DNA of 64,000 bases, from NCBI GenBank assembly GCA_032629725.1, contig JAFEVB010000002.1:434001-498000 (forward strand), in the 5' to 3' direction. This stretch comes from Gremmenia infestans (lineage: Eukaryota; Ascomycota; Leotiomycetes; Helotiales; Hamatocanthoscyphaceae). The position numbers and the translations under genes were made by a program. Below are positions 55,763 through 64,000 of the stretch, piece after piece (within the stretch, counting starts at the first letter, position 1; every line of letters begins with the position of its first letter). Below the pieces are notes generated by a model. The model saw nothing but the letters and a program-made list of their open reading frames with translations, searched no databases and was not told the DNA's origin.

Positions 55763-57577
55763 ATGACCCCTGCAATCATGAAAGCGTTCTTGTCGGCATC
55801 GTTTGTCTCTGTTTCTGCGATTGCAGTCTCAAGCACTATTCCTCCTTCACTTACTGATGGGACATGTGCAAACCTTCTGGTTGATGACTTTGCATCGCAG
55901 TCACGATTAAAATTCATGTTCTACAATGCCATGCTTCAGCCTTCTTCCGACGATGGTACCATGGCTCCGATCACAGGCAGAGCGGACACGGCAACTTCAG
56001 TCATCGTTTCAAACAACCACCTCACACTGACCTCGGCCAGGGATGGGACTTCATACTGGTATACGATGCTTGGATGCACCAGAGCTACAGATATGTATGG
56101 AGGCATTGGTATGACAATTAAATCACCCAAAGGCACAACCATGACAAATGAGCTGCAGACTTCGAAAACTTGTTCCTCTGATGACCCGACTCTACATGAT
56201 CTCGATTCGACTATTCTAGGATGGATATTTGATGGAACGGAACAGCTATATACTATCCCGTTCAGTAGATTCCAAGGACTAGACACCGATCACCTCTTAA
56301 GTCTGCTCCTCTCTAGAATAAGCAAGCCAATCACCCTAGGTCCGATTGCTTTCTACTGTGGAGTTTCCGGGACAGCATATCTCGTTCCATCCACGGTCCC
56401 AGTCCTTGAGCCAACTTCAAAAATTGCAGCAATCACGGGGCCATCAGCCTTCGTGATCGATACTTTTGGAAATGGAAACTCAAACAACCTCGGCTTCTAC
56501 TACGGAGGGGATGATGCTACCACCTACAAGCTTTCAAAGGATAGGACGACCATTAACATGAAGGGAAACTCGGATTTATCTTGGTATACTCAAGTTTCGG
56601 ATAGCTGCAGTAACTTTACGGCGAACAATGATGGATATCTGCACATCGCATATTCTGGTAGTAATGCCTTTACTATAGCAATGCAGCAACATAATCCCAC
56701 ATGCGACCCCAACAAAAAGCCTTGGCCCTACACATGGGACTCAGTCGAAGTATTGCGGTACTCGAACACCAACAAAACCGATCTCTACGTCCCGATCTCC
56801 CATTTTGAGATCGATTACACAAAAACCATCGGCTTTGCCCTAAAAGGTTTCTATACCCCCATTCCAACCTTAATTTCGAAAATCGAGATTGTCCAGACGG
56901 TTCCTAACGGCTTTCTCGTTCCAAGCAAGCTCAGCACGGCGCCATTAATCTTTGCTTGCACCAGACCCAATTCCTTTGCTTTTGCCATTGATGACGGTGA
57001 TCCACAGTTTGTTCAACAGGTTATCTCCGTTATTGCAGAGGCCGGAATTCATGTAACCTTCTTCACTGTCGGTGCACCACTACTTGACCAGAGCACGAAC
57101 TTGACCAACGTCTACAAGTCCATGCTTGAAGCTGGACACCAAATAGCATATCATTCGTACACCCATTCACCAATGGAAAGACTTCCTTCCCTTGCTGCGA
57201 TTGACTGGGAGCTCAACAATGACATCTCAGCTGTCTCTCAAACTCTGGGCATAACCTCCAAGTACTTTCGACCGCCTTTTGGTACAGAGGGGGCCCGCAT
57301 TCGCCAGCGTCTTGCTGCTTCTATCCCCGGTGCCAATTTTGTGGAATGGAGCGTGGATGTGCAAGATTGGTTGTGGGCAGAGAGCTCGACGCCAGAGAAT
57401 CAAATCTAGAATTTTCAAAGTGATGTTGATAAAGGGGGTAATCTGGTGGTTATGCATTACTTGTACAATACGACTGTTAGCTACTTGCCGCAGGTTATTG
57501 ATATTGCGAAGAAAACAGGGAAGCAGTTGATGAGGGTTGATCAGTGTATGGAGGATCCCGATGCTCCTCCTCTGTGA
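55763..57577 (+). pseudogene. CE4 polysaccharide deacetylase with in-frame stop before catalytic motif 5
   Basis: Start at 55763 (MTPAIMKAFLSASFVSVSAIA), giving a signal peptide. An N-terminal β-rich accessory region (~1-390) precedes the NodB domain: motif 1 AFAIDDGDP, motif 2 HSYTHSPM, motif 3 YFRPPFGTEG, motif 4 SVDVQDWLW. The frame stops at TAG 57407-57409 after SSTPENQI. The same frame goes on without another stop as NFQSDVDKGGNLVVMHYLYNTTV, containing motif 5 (VVMHYLY), and MRVDQCMEDPDAPPL to the TGA at 57577. So one nonsense codon removes the last catalytic motif. Chitin or chitosan deacetylation outside the cell is the family role. Readthrough, a base-call error or true loss are all possible; motif 1 FAIDD also differs slightly from TFDDG. 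Confidence 0.75.
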
Positions 57578-58128
57578 CGAAGCCGGGTTGTGGAAGTCGT
57601 GGTTTTGGGAAAGGCACAGGTTGAAGCTGTGGTCAGTGTTCGAGATGTCTCTCTATAATGACGATATAGTAAGACAGAAACATAATGCATATTCAAGATC
57701 AACAACCTGGCAGAAATTGAACAGCGGTGGGAGCATGTCAGTTAAGTGAATACCAGACAGCCCTGAACTTTCTCTGTGATCAACCTCCCACGCTACTGAC
57801 TAATTAATGTGAGGCCAGGCCTAAGGTAATGCTCCTTCCTAGCTACCCGAGGTAGCGACCTAGGTATTTCCTAATTCCTCTATACATATGACCTTCTTAC
57901 AGACCCACATCTCATTTACGTGGCACACTGGTAGCAATGATTCACTGCTAGCTGCTCTACAGCACCAGAATTTCCAGAATCAGGGGCAAACCTTCACCAT
58001 AAGGCAAAGATTCTGCCTTTGCAGCTATACCAAAACACCACCCTATTGGGAGCTTCACTACCGTCTACAACAAACCCACAACCGACAATCCAAACGAAAT
58101 CCTTACCCAGCATTGCGCATTCCTCCGA
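57578..58128. other. Intergenic, no gene seen
   Basis: 551 bp between two plus-strand genes. Small upstream frame at 57888 lacks a domain. Confidence 0.45.
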
Positions 58129-59348
58129 ATGACCAGCACGATTATGGCTTCTGGAAATCATATCAAGACATGCCCAGAAGGGCACAAGCATGATTGGGCA
58201 AACGCCGAGACGGATCCGCCCGGAACCTTTGTGATTTATCCATGCGAACGTGCGTGTGGCATCTGTATCAAAACTGCGAAATCTGCCAGCCGGATTCGAA
58301 CGCACGTGAAAGCCGTTCACCAGATTACACCTGCTGTAGGGATTTCGAGTATCAGCGCATCACATGAGATGTGGGCTGCGTTGAAAGAGGGCAAGCGAGT
58401 CTTAATCGTTGTGGAGGAAGACGACGAGGATACGGCGGGTGTGACAGGCAATAGAGAGGGCCAAGAAAGAAGCTCCAAGTACATGTATACGACGCAGCCT
58501 CGAAAGTCGTCAACGTCGGTAGGACTAAAGTTGCATTCTGCTAGCTCTATGCCAGCACGCGAAGCTCCAGCTTCTCTTGACCAACCCTTGGTGGCACCAG
58601 CATTTGAGGAATTCGCAGCACGAGAAATTCACATTAACATTGCACAAAGGTACGTCTAAAGGAGTGTATTGATTTGATTGTAGGGAACTGACCCGCTTGC
58701 AGAGTTATCTTCGATTCTCCGCTCGTTTCTGTGTTCTGTGGCCCTCATAAGAAAGTGGTCTTTGTGCATCGCAATCTCATCACCCTCCATTCGCAGTACT
58801 TCCAAGACAAGTTAAATGACGTTGCAGAAGACGGCGATTGCAAGATTTACCTGCCACAGATTAGTCCTGAACATTTCGCAAATTATTACAGCTGGATGCT
58901 GTGGCGCAAAGTTCTTTTCGTCTACCCTAAAGATTCGAATTCATTCGACACATTGTGGAACATCGGACAAACACTAGGAGATGGACGATTGCAGAACTGG
59001 GTTATGAATCAGATTCGAGAAATTGTCAAAGATGATCCTAGTCAATGGCTGTCCATCGATAATGTGGCAACGAGATACACCAACACCGCTAAAGGCTCCA
59101 TCTTAAGGGAATTGACAGCCCATTGTTTAGCGTGCAATAATCCCTTCCACACCGAAAACCTTGAGGTGCAAGAATCGTGGACAAAACTTCTTAGCCGGTT
59201 TCCCGATCTCAACATCGATATTCACAAAGCTGGAGCAAAGAACTGGAATGGCACGCAGCCATGGGATGATGAGCACAGAATGTTCTGGATGATACCAGAC
59301 GTTGTTCCCCTTGAGCAGCGAATGCAAAAAGAAGAGTTGGTAGACTGA
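58129..59348 (+). CDS. C2H2-like finger plus BTB/POZ-domain protein
   Basis: Two exons: 58129 to about 58650, and 58703 to 59348. The join AG|A gives IAQRVIFDSPLVSVF. First exon: a C-x2-C-x12-H-x4-H pattern (CGICIKTAKSASRIRTHVKAVH, residues ~45-64), a zinc-finger-like element lacking the usual Phe/Leu core. Second exon: BTB fold with SPLVSVFCGPHKKVVFVHRNLITLHSQYF (split blocks), DGDCKIYLPQISPEHFANYYSWM and GQTLGDGRLQNWVMNQI. ATG at 58129 chosen; MASGNHIK at 58144 is an alternative. About 380 aa, cytosolic or nuclear. May be a Cul3 adaptor or a transcription regulator; unproven. Confidence 0.8.
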
Positions 59349-59417
59349 AATGGACATAAAATAACCCTTTATAGAGACATCTGCGACGTTTGGAACGATA
59401 GCTCGTGGAAGATGGAA

Positions 59418-60320
59418 TTAATATGCCTCGATATCAGAATCGCTACAGTATTCATCTAGCGGCAACGTAACTCGAATCTTTGACACTAATGTGAAGGGAT
59501 AGCCACCATGTTTCTCTGCTTCAGCACATTCTTCCCCCGTCCATGGAATAAAGACATCAAACTTGACACTTTTAATCTGTGCTAATGCCTCTAGCAGCGG
59601 TCCCCATCGGTCTTTCCAATAAGTTCCTGCCGTGAGATCGTTCTCGCCAGTCAGGTGCACCGTAAGCTCGTGCAAACCAGTAAAGGTCGCGAGGATATTG
59701 CAGGCCTCTTGCCAGGTAGCTAGGTCATAAGGAGCGCGGCTGATAGCTGTAGGCCATTTGAAGTCCCAAATCAAGTTCAGAACACGAATCTGGCTTAGGC
59801 GCTGGGATAAAACAGACTGCCGGAGATATATAAGAGTGTCGAGGTGGTTTATATCGAATAAATTGTCCTGATATAGTATGGAAATAGCCTCGCTATATAC
59901 TCTTCGACAGGTCTGTAGTAGCGGGAGAAGATTCGCTGGTCCTGAAGGGTGATCTCGAGGATAGAGGTAGAACCCAGGTGTGGTATCCAGACGCCTTGTA
60001 ACACCCCAGCAGGCGTGAAAACGTGTTTCGAGCAATTCGGACCCAGCGTGGACGTCGTTGTCGGCACAGTCGATAGCCAGAAGCCTCTTGGGAGCGCGCG
60101 CAATATGGAGCAAATGGCCGCCGAGAACTTTGCACCAAATAAGCTGGCGGACTTCAGCTGGTAGCCGCGCGAAAAGTGCACATTGGGATTGATCGCAATT
60201 CGATCCGTCTGGATAGATGAACGTCAATGCCCGCGGACGCTTTTGTGGTAGCCGCTGGGGCGCGTTGGTCTTGCGCTCTCTCTGCGTCTCCTCGACGTCT
60301 TCCGCGTTTCCACACCACAT
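59418..60320 (-). CDS. F-box-like/DUF7730-type protein
   Basis: Single exon; start at 60320 (MWCGNAEDVEETQRER), the first true ATG. After a basic N-terminus, residues ~55-75 read ALFARLPAEVRQLIWCKVLG, the F-box/2EXR-like L-P-x-E-[VI]-R-x-x-I-W motif, then LLHIARAPKRLLAIDC. LLPLLQTCRRVYSEAISILYQDN is the typical second block (L-L-x-T-C-R-x-[VI]-Y-x-E) of DUF7730 proteins. Ends DEYCSDSDIEAY. About 300 aa, intact. A ubiquitin-ligase adaptor role is suggested by the F-box resemblance only. Convergent with the BTB gene, 69 bp between stops. Confidence 0.8.
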   Translation of the reverse strand: MWCGNAEDVEETQRERKTNAPQRLPQKRPRALTFIYPDGSNCDQSQCALFARLPAEVRQLIWCKVLGGHLLHIARAPKRLLAIDCADNDVHAGSELLETRFHACWGVTRRLDTTPGFYLYPRDHPSGPANLLPLLQTCRRVYSEAISILYQDNLFDINHLDTLIYLRQSVLSQRLSQIRVLNLIWDFKWPTAISRAPYDLATWQEACNILATFTGLHELTVHLTGENDLTAGTYWKDRWGPLLEALAQIKSVKFDVFIPWTGEECAEAEKHGGYPFTLVSKIRVTLPLDEYCSDSDIEAY

Positions 60321-61753
60321 TGTGTAATGGAAGGGAGGAAAAGAAGCACTGGTGCTCAAATAAGACTGTACGGATCGTAAGAAACGTTTCGGTAACCAAT
60401 TATGAGTGATCCCTCGCGTGTTGAAATTAATCAGGATTACAGTGTCTCGAGTGTCACCACTAAGAATTGACGGCGCCTCGCGGCGTGTTTGGAATTTAGT
60501 GCACCAGGTGATAGTCTTAAAATAACCAACTACTCCGTAAACGCCGGCATTTCCCTTTTATTGTTTGTAGGTACGAAGATCCCTCATAACGCTACGGAGT
60601 AAAGGAATCTGCCGAGATGCTGCGCCATACTAGATTCGACTCTCTTGAATAACCTTCTATTTTACGTTGTCAAACTTAAATCTGACAACACAGCCCCTAC
60701 ACTGCTAGAGTACAGGATAGTAAGATATTTACTCCATAAATGTTCATTACGCCCCACTGAAAGAGCTTGGAGGGAGATGGGCAAACTCACTTACAGTTTA
60801 TTTGTCACGACGCTGCTAATTATGTCCCCGCCCTATATAGTAGGAGAGTGGCGATCCAATGTATTCCACCCACTTCCTCCGGGGGTGTCACTGTTTGAAA
60901 CAGAACATTAGCAAAACAAACCAGCTGACTACGCATGACTTCAATGTCTAAGTGATTAGATTATGCCCTTAAAAGTAGAAAGTGGAGCGCTTTAGAGCCT
61001 GGACGCGAAGTCAGGGGCATATTCTGATAATTACGCATAATAACCTCTAGACTACGTCGGTATATTTAGTCATCTGTTCCGTTCTGCTATGTGTTCTATT
61101 TTGAACAGTGAGACTCCTGGACTGGGGGGAAGGGGTATAATAGGATGAAAATGGTTGGGGTTTGTTTTGCTTTTACGGGCATCACTACGGCGCAGACCTC
61201 ATTTTGCTGAGCAGCTGAGGAGCTCGAATTCAACGCAGTACAGGGCGTCCTTTTTGAGTTTAAACTCTGCTTGCAGCGATCAAGGATCTGCACTAAGTTA
61301 AAGAGCCTGAGAAGGATCTTTAAGGCTGATTTTAAACTGGGCCTTCAGGGGTAACCAAGGTACAGTACAGGCTAGAAAGGTGGGCCTTGGTATACGGAGG
61401 TAAGGTATTGATTGGCTGCAACCTCGCTACTCGAATAACCATAAGAACTAGTCCCGCCTCTTATTCCTTCCTGCTTCCTCCAAGGCTTCAAGAGCGTAAG
61501 GAGTGACTTCCATGCAATATGTAGCGAAACGAGGCTCTAGTGAGCATTTGCGAAAATGTTGCGCGATTCGATGGGCCATTCTGTTCCTTCATATATTCTT
61601 AGGATTGCCAAGTATATATATTTTAATCCTCACAGGTGTCTGGACTTTTCCGCATATGTTTCATGCATTGAATGGATTATTTCGTTGTTGATTTTCCTTT
61701 TCTGCTTTACAAACAACTGATTCTATTATCTACCACCCTCCTTGCATTCAACA
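60321..61753. other. Long intergenic stretch
   Basis: 1.4 kb between divergent genes. Short frames at 60645, 61096 and 61503 have no supported domain. A TATA-like ATATATATTTT lies at about 61613. Confidence 0.45.
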
Positions 61754-64000
61754 ATGAAGCTCACTAGCGCTTCCGCCGTTCTTTTTTGCTTTATCGCCAC
61801 TAGCCATGCCTACATCTTAGATGAGTCCTGCAATCCTTGGTCAGATATGATAATTTCGGGGATGGAGAGTGCATTTGATCTTGCTCAAGCTGGGTCGGAC
61901 ACCCTCACTACTTTGGCAAAAGGTGAGGGTAGCGGAGACACTCACCAGGCCCAGCTGGACCTCACCAGCTACACGTTCGCTGAAGCATTGACAAACGGCA
62001 AAGTTGACACTGGTAACGCAAAGTGGAAGATTGTTACAGACAAGTTTACTTCAGTCCTGAAGTACAATAGTAACAACGGGCAACCTGACGTCAGTACATA
62101 CAACGGCATATATAAAAAACTCCCCTTCGACACCGGTTTCATCATCTTTTGCGACCATTCGCGCTACCTCGAAGACAAAAACTGCAAAGGACTAGACAAG
62201 CCTGGATTTGTCTGCGATCGATCCGTTGGTGTAACAATGCCTATGACCGACTCTTATCGTATGTGTAAGGATCCTACTTCTGTCCGAGCGGAGGCTGGAA
62301 CAATGGAGTGGCTGAGCCAGGGGATTAAACGTCCTTCTTCGACACAGTTATGTGCTGGGTATCTCGCAAAGATGCAACAGCTCAAGATCCAAACCTTGGA
62401 AGAGGAGGGGAACACGCCGAGTCTGGCTCGGGACTGGAGCAAGATTGCGCCGTTACCAGGGGGCAAAGACTCACTTCCTATGGACGTGGCAGCGACCTTT
62501 GACCTCACCTTGCTTCACGAAATGACACATGCGGTTGCGGGCGCAGGCACAAAGGACGTGGCTGGGCCCAAAGACTCGTACCGGTGGCTTAATGTGGTTA
62601 AACTGAGCAGTAACGGAGGCTCCAATAATGCGGAAAACTATGCTTACTTCGGATTGGGTTCAAGGATGATCAGTCCTAAAGCGAATGGCCCACAAGCTCA
62701 GCGACCCATGGAAGACGGGACAATAGAAGTTCTCGCTCAAACCACGAAACGGAACCGAGATATTTACCATGAGTCTCAACATCAACCTTGGCGCCGCGAC
62801 CCAAACATTACCTTGACACTTGACCATACAGCCGTCATCTTGAATGCCTCCAATACAGCAGGTTTCGTGTTTACAGAGCCCGGCTCAACGAAGGCCGTGA
62901 CCATCTCTCCAGGTGTGGAGTACACGATTGGTACCGATGTCATTGAATTGGAAAGCGCTGGTGTTGTCTATGATCATAGCACGCTGGCCTTTCCCCCGGC
63001 CGTCTCAGCATCGGCATCCGCTTCGACGTCCATCTCAAAGTCCTTGTCCGTAACGAAATCTTCTTCTGCAGTGTCGAAAAGCGGTTCTAGTACACCAGCA
63101 TCGTCAACTGCTTCTTCAGCTGGTTCCTCTGGAGCATTGTCCCAGAATCAAACTTCGACCCGAACTTTTTCCAGCCAGCTTTCCTCCACTCAATCTTCGT
63201 CTGGGGTGTCGAAAAGCGGTTCTAGTACACAAGTATTGTCAACTGCTTCTTCAGTTGACTCCTCTGGAGCTTTATCCCAGAACCAAACTTCGACTCGGCC
63301 TTTCTCTAGCCAGCTTTCATCTACTCAATCTTCCCTGAGCAAAGTCTCCCCAACAAGTCCATCAAGTCATATTGGCTCACAAAATGGAACGGCCAGTGCT
63401 ACATCATCAGGAACTTCATCCTATTTCTCCTCAGCATCCTCATCGGGCCATATCTCGTCATCTCCTTCAGCCAAAAGCACTTCGATTTCCACAGCCCCTT
63501 TCAGTCTCACAAATTCATTTTCTGATGTCGAGTCGACCATCACACCTGTATCATTCTCATGGTTTGATGTCCCGACAAGCACGATTTCAGACGCAGCAGC
63601 AACGTCCGAAGCCGTCCTTCTTGGTGGTTTATTTTTCGCGCTTCGGTCTAATCGAAAGTGGCTTACGGATGAGAAGCTAAAATCTCAATATCTTGATTCA
63701 GTCCAAAAAACGAAAGAGGAAACTGAAAATTTGCTGAGTTCCTTGAGTGTAAAAGCACCAGATATGCCGGATTGTACAAATACAAAGAGAAAAAGAGGAG
63801 CATTGTCCGAAAGACAAGTGAGGGCCCTGCTGGCTAACAGGGGTGTTATATCGAGCATAGGAAATGCAGTTACTGGAGCTATTCATGATGTTGCGAAGCT
63901 CGTTAACTGTGCAGAAAACGTGATCAATAACTTGGTTGATCGCGTCAAGGCGAACGTGATTGATCTTGGAGAAATTGAAGATTTGACAGACTCACTGGCA
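61754..64000 (+). CDS. Large secreted HEMTH metalloprotease-like protein (runs off right edge)
   Basis: Open from ATG 61754 (MKLTSASAVLFCFIATSHAY, signal peptide) to the window end: 749 codons without stop or intron. Residues ~1-340 form a zincin-like domain with LLHEMTHAVAG (HExxH, two zinc ligands and the catalytic Glu) and downstream SNNAENYAYFGLG, resembling the AENYA[YF] of deuterolysin-like fungal proteins that supplies further ligands. Cysteines are few. Residues ~415-600 form a Ser/Thr-rich stalk with two 45-aa repeats (63071-63340). Then GGLFFALRSNRKW and a KRKRGALS basic site, followed by a helical segment (NAVTGAIHDVAKLVNCAENVINNL). Beyond 64000 unknown. Probably a surface protease or adhesin; which one is not known. 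Confidence 0.75.
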   Translation, partial: MKLTSASAVLFCFIATSHAYILDESCNPWSDMIISGMESAFDLAQAGSDTLTTLAKGEGSGDTHQAQLDLTSYTFAEALTNGKVDTGNAKWKIVTDKFTSVLKYNSNNGQPDVSTYNGIYKKLPFDTGFIIFCDHSRYLEDKNCKGLDKPGFVCDRSVGVTMPMTDSYRMCKDPTSVRAEAGTMEWLSQGIKRPSSTQLCAGYLAKMQQLKIQTLEEEGNTPSLARDWSKIAPLPGGKDSLPMDVAATFDLTLLHEMTHAVAGAGTKDVAGPKDSYRWLNVVKLSSNGGSNNAENYAYFGLGSRMISPKANGPQAQRPMEDGTIEVLAQTTKRNRDIYHESQHQPWRRDPNITLTLDHTAVILNASNTAGFVFTEPGSTKAVTISPGVEYTIGTDVIELESAGVVYDHSTLAFPPAVSASASASTSISKSLSVTKSSSAVSKSGSSTPASSTASSAGSSGALSQNQTSTRTFSSQLSSTQSSSGVSKSGSSTQVLSTASSVDSSGALSQNQTSTRPFSSQLSSTQSSLSKVSPTSPSSHIGSQNGTASATSSGTSSYFSSASSSGHISSSPSAKSTSISTAPFSLTNSFSDVESTITPVSFSWFDVPTSTISDAAATSEAVLLGGLFFALRSNRKWLTDEKLKSQYLDSVQKTKEETENLLSSLSVKAPDMPDCTNTKRKRGALSERQVRALLANRGVISSIGNAVTGAIHDVAKLVNCAENVINNLVDRVKANVIDLGEIEDLTDSLA
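63071..63340 (+). repeat. Two 135-bp tandem coding repeats
   Basis: Each copy opens GTGTCGAAAAGCGG and encodes VSKSGSSTxxxSTASS...SSGALSQNQTSTR..FSSQLSSTQSS (45 codons). The copies sit at 63071 and 63206 and differ at scattered bases, so it is an in-frame duplication in the stalk. Confidence 0.85.

Noticed and set aside
63372..63680. Alternate-frame 102-aa ORF in the stalk region
   Set aside because: Shadow of the Ser/Thr-rich coding frame that runs from 61754 to the window end.
1..64000. CRISPR arrays, prophage or bacterial operon features
   Set aside because: No direct-repeat arrays with spacers and no ribosome-binding-site operons; the introns and genes are fungal.

Overview
The window reads as genomic DNA of a filamentous ascomycete (Pezizomycotina, most likely a leotiomycete/Helotiales relative; the lineage is inferred from the protein families, not tested). 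The evidence is short spliceosomal introns (about 45-100 bp, GTRNGT donors), Zn2Cys6 regulators, 2EXR/F-box-like proteins, GH28/GH105 pectinases, P450s and wide AT-rich intergenic stretches. About 30 loci can be supported, including four or five broken ones.

Layout. 1-5 kb: two conserved fungal proteins of unknown role and a secreted GH105 hydrolase. 5.7-10 kb: a decayed wax-synthase-like MBOAT gene, a LURP-one/tubby-like protein and a secreted precursor with internal repeats and Kex2-type sites. 10.3-15.5 kb: housekeeping block with IMP3, mitochondrial RSM18 (sharing a 175-bp promoter with IMP3) and splicing factor PRP6. 15.8-18.6 kb: an extended SDR and a frameshifted 2EXR gene. 18.6-25.3 kb: AT-rich graveyard with a dead P450 and a dead amino-acid permease. 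25.3-31.1 kb: MFS sugar transporter, phytanoyl-CoA dioxygenase-like enzyme and Zn2Cys6 regulator, plausibly a small catabolic or biosynthetic cluster. 31.4-39.3 kb: hypothetical protein, RPL10, RPL30 and a coiled-coil protein. 39.8-48.4 kb: Zn2Cys6 regulator, medium-chain reductase, FucP-type sugar permease, GH28 pectinase and HAD hydrolase, which could form a pectin-sugar module. 49.2-60.4 kb: an intact P450, a 2EXR protein, a MITE-like foldback beside a structured-RNA candidate, a GPI-type secreted protein, a CE4 polysaccharide deacetylase cut by an in-frame stop, a C2H2+BTB protein and an F-box-like protein. 61.7-64 kb: a large secreted HEMTH metalloprotease-like protein with a repeated Ser/Thr stalk, running off the right edge.

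The strongest leads for something new are the Kex2-repeat precursor at 9.0-9.96 kb, the interrupted CE4 gene, the HEMTH stalk protein and the foldback/structured-RNA tract at 53.4-53.9 kb. Exon borders were placed by eye from splice motifs and reading frame; family calls come from motif recognition, with no database search.
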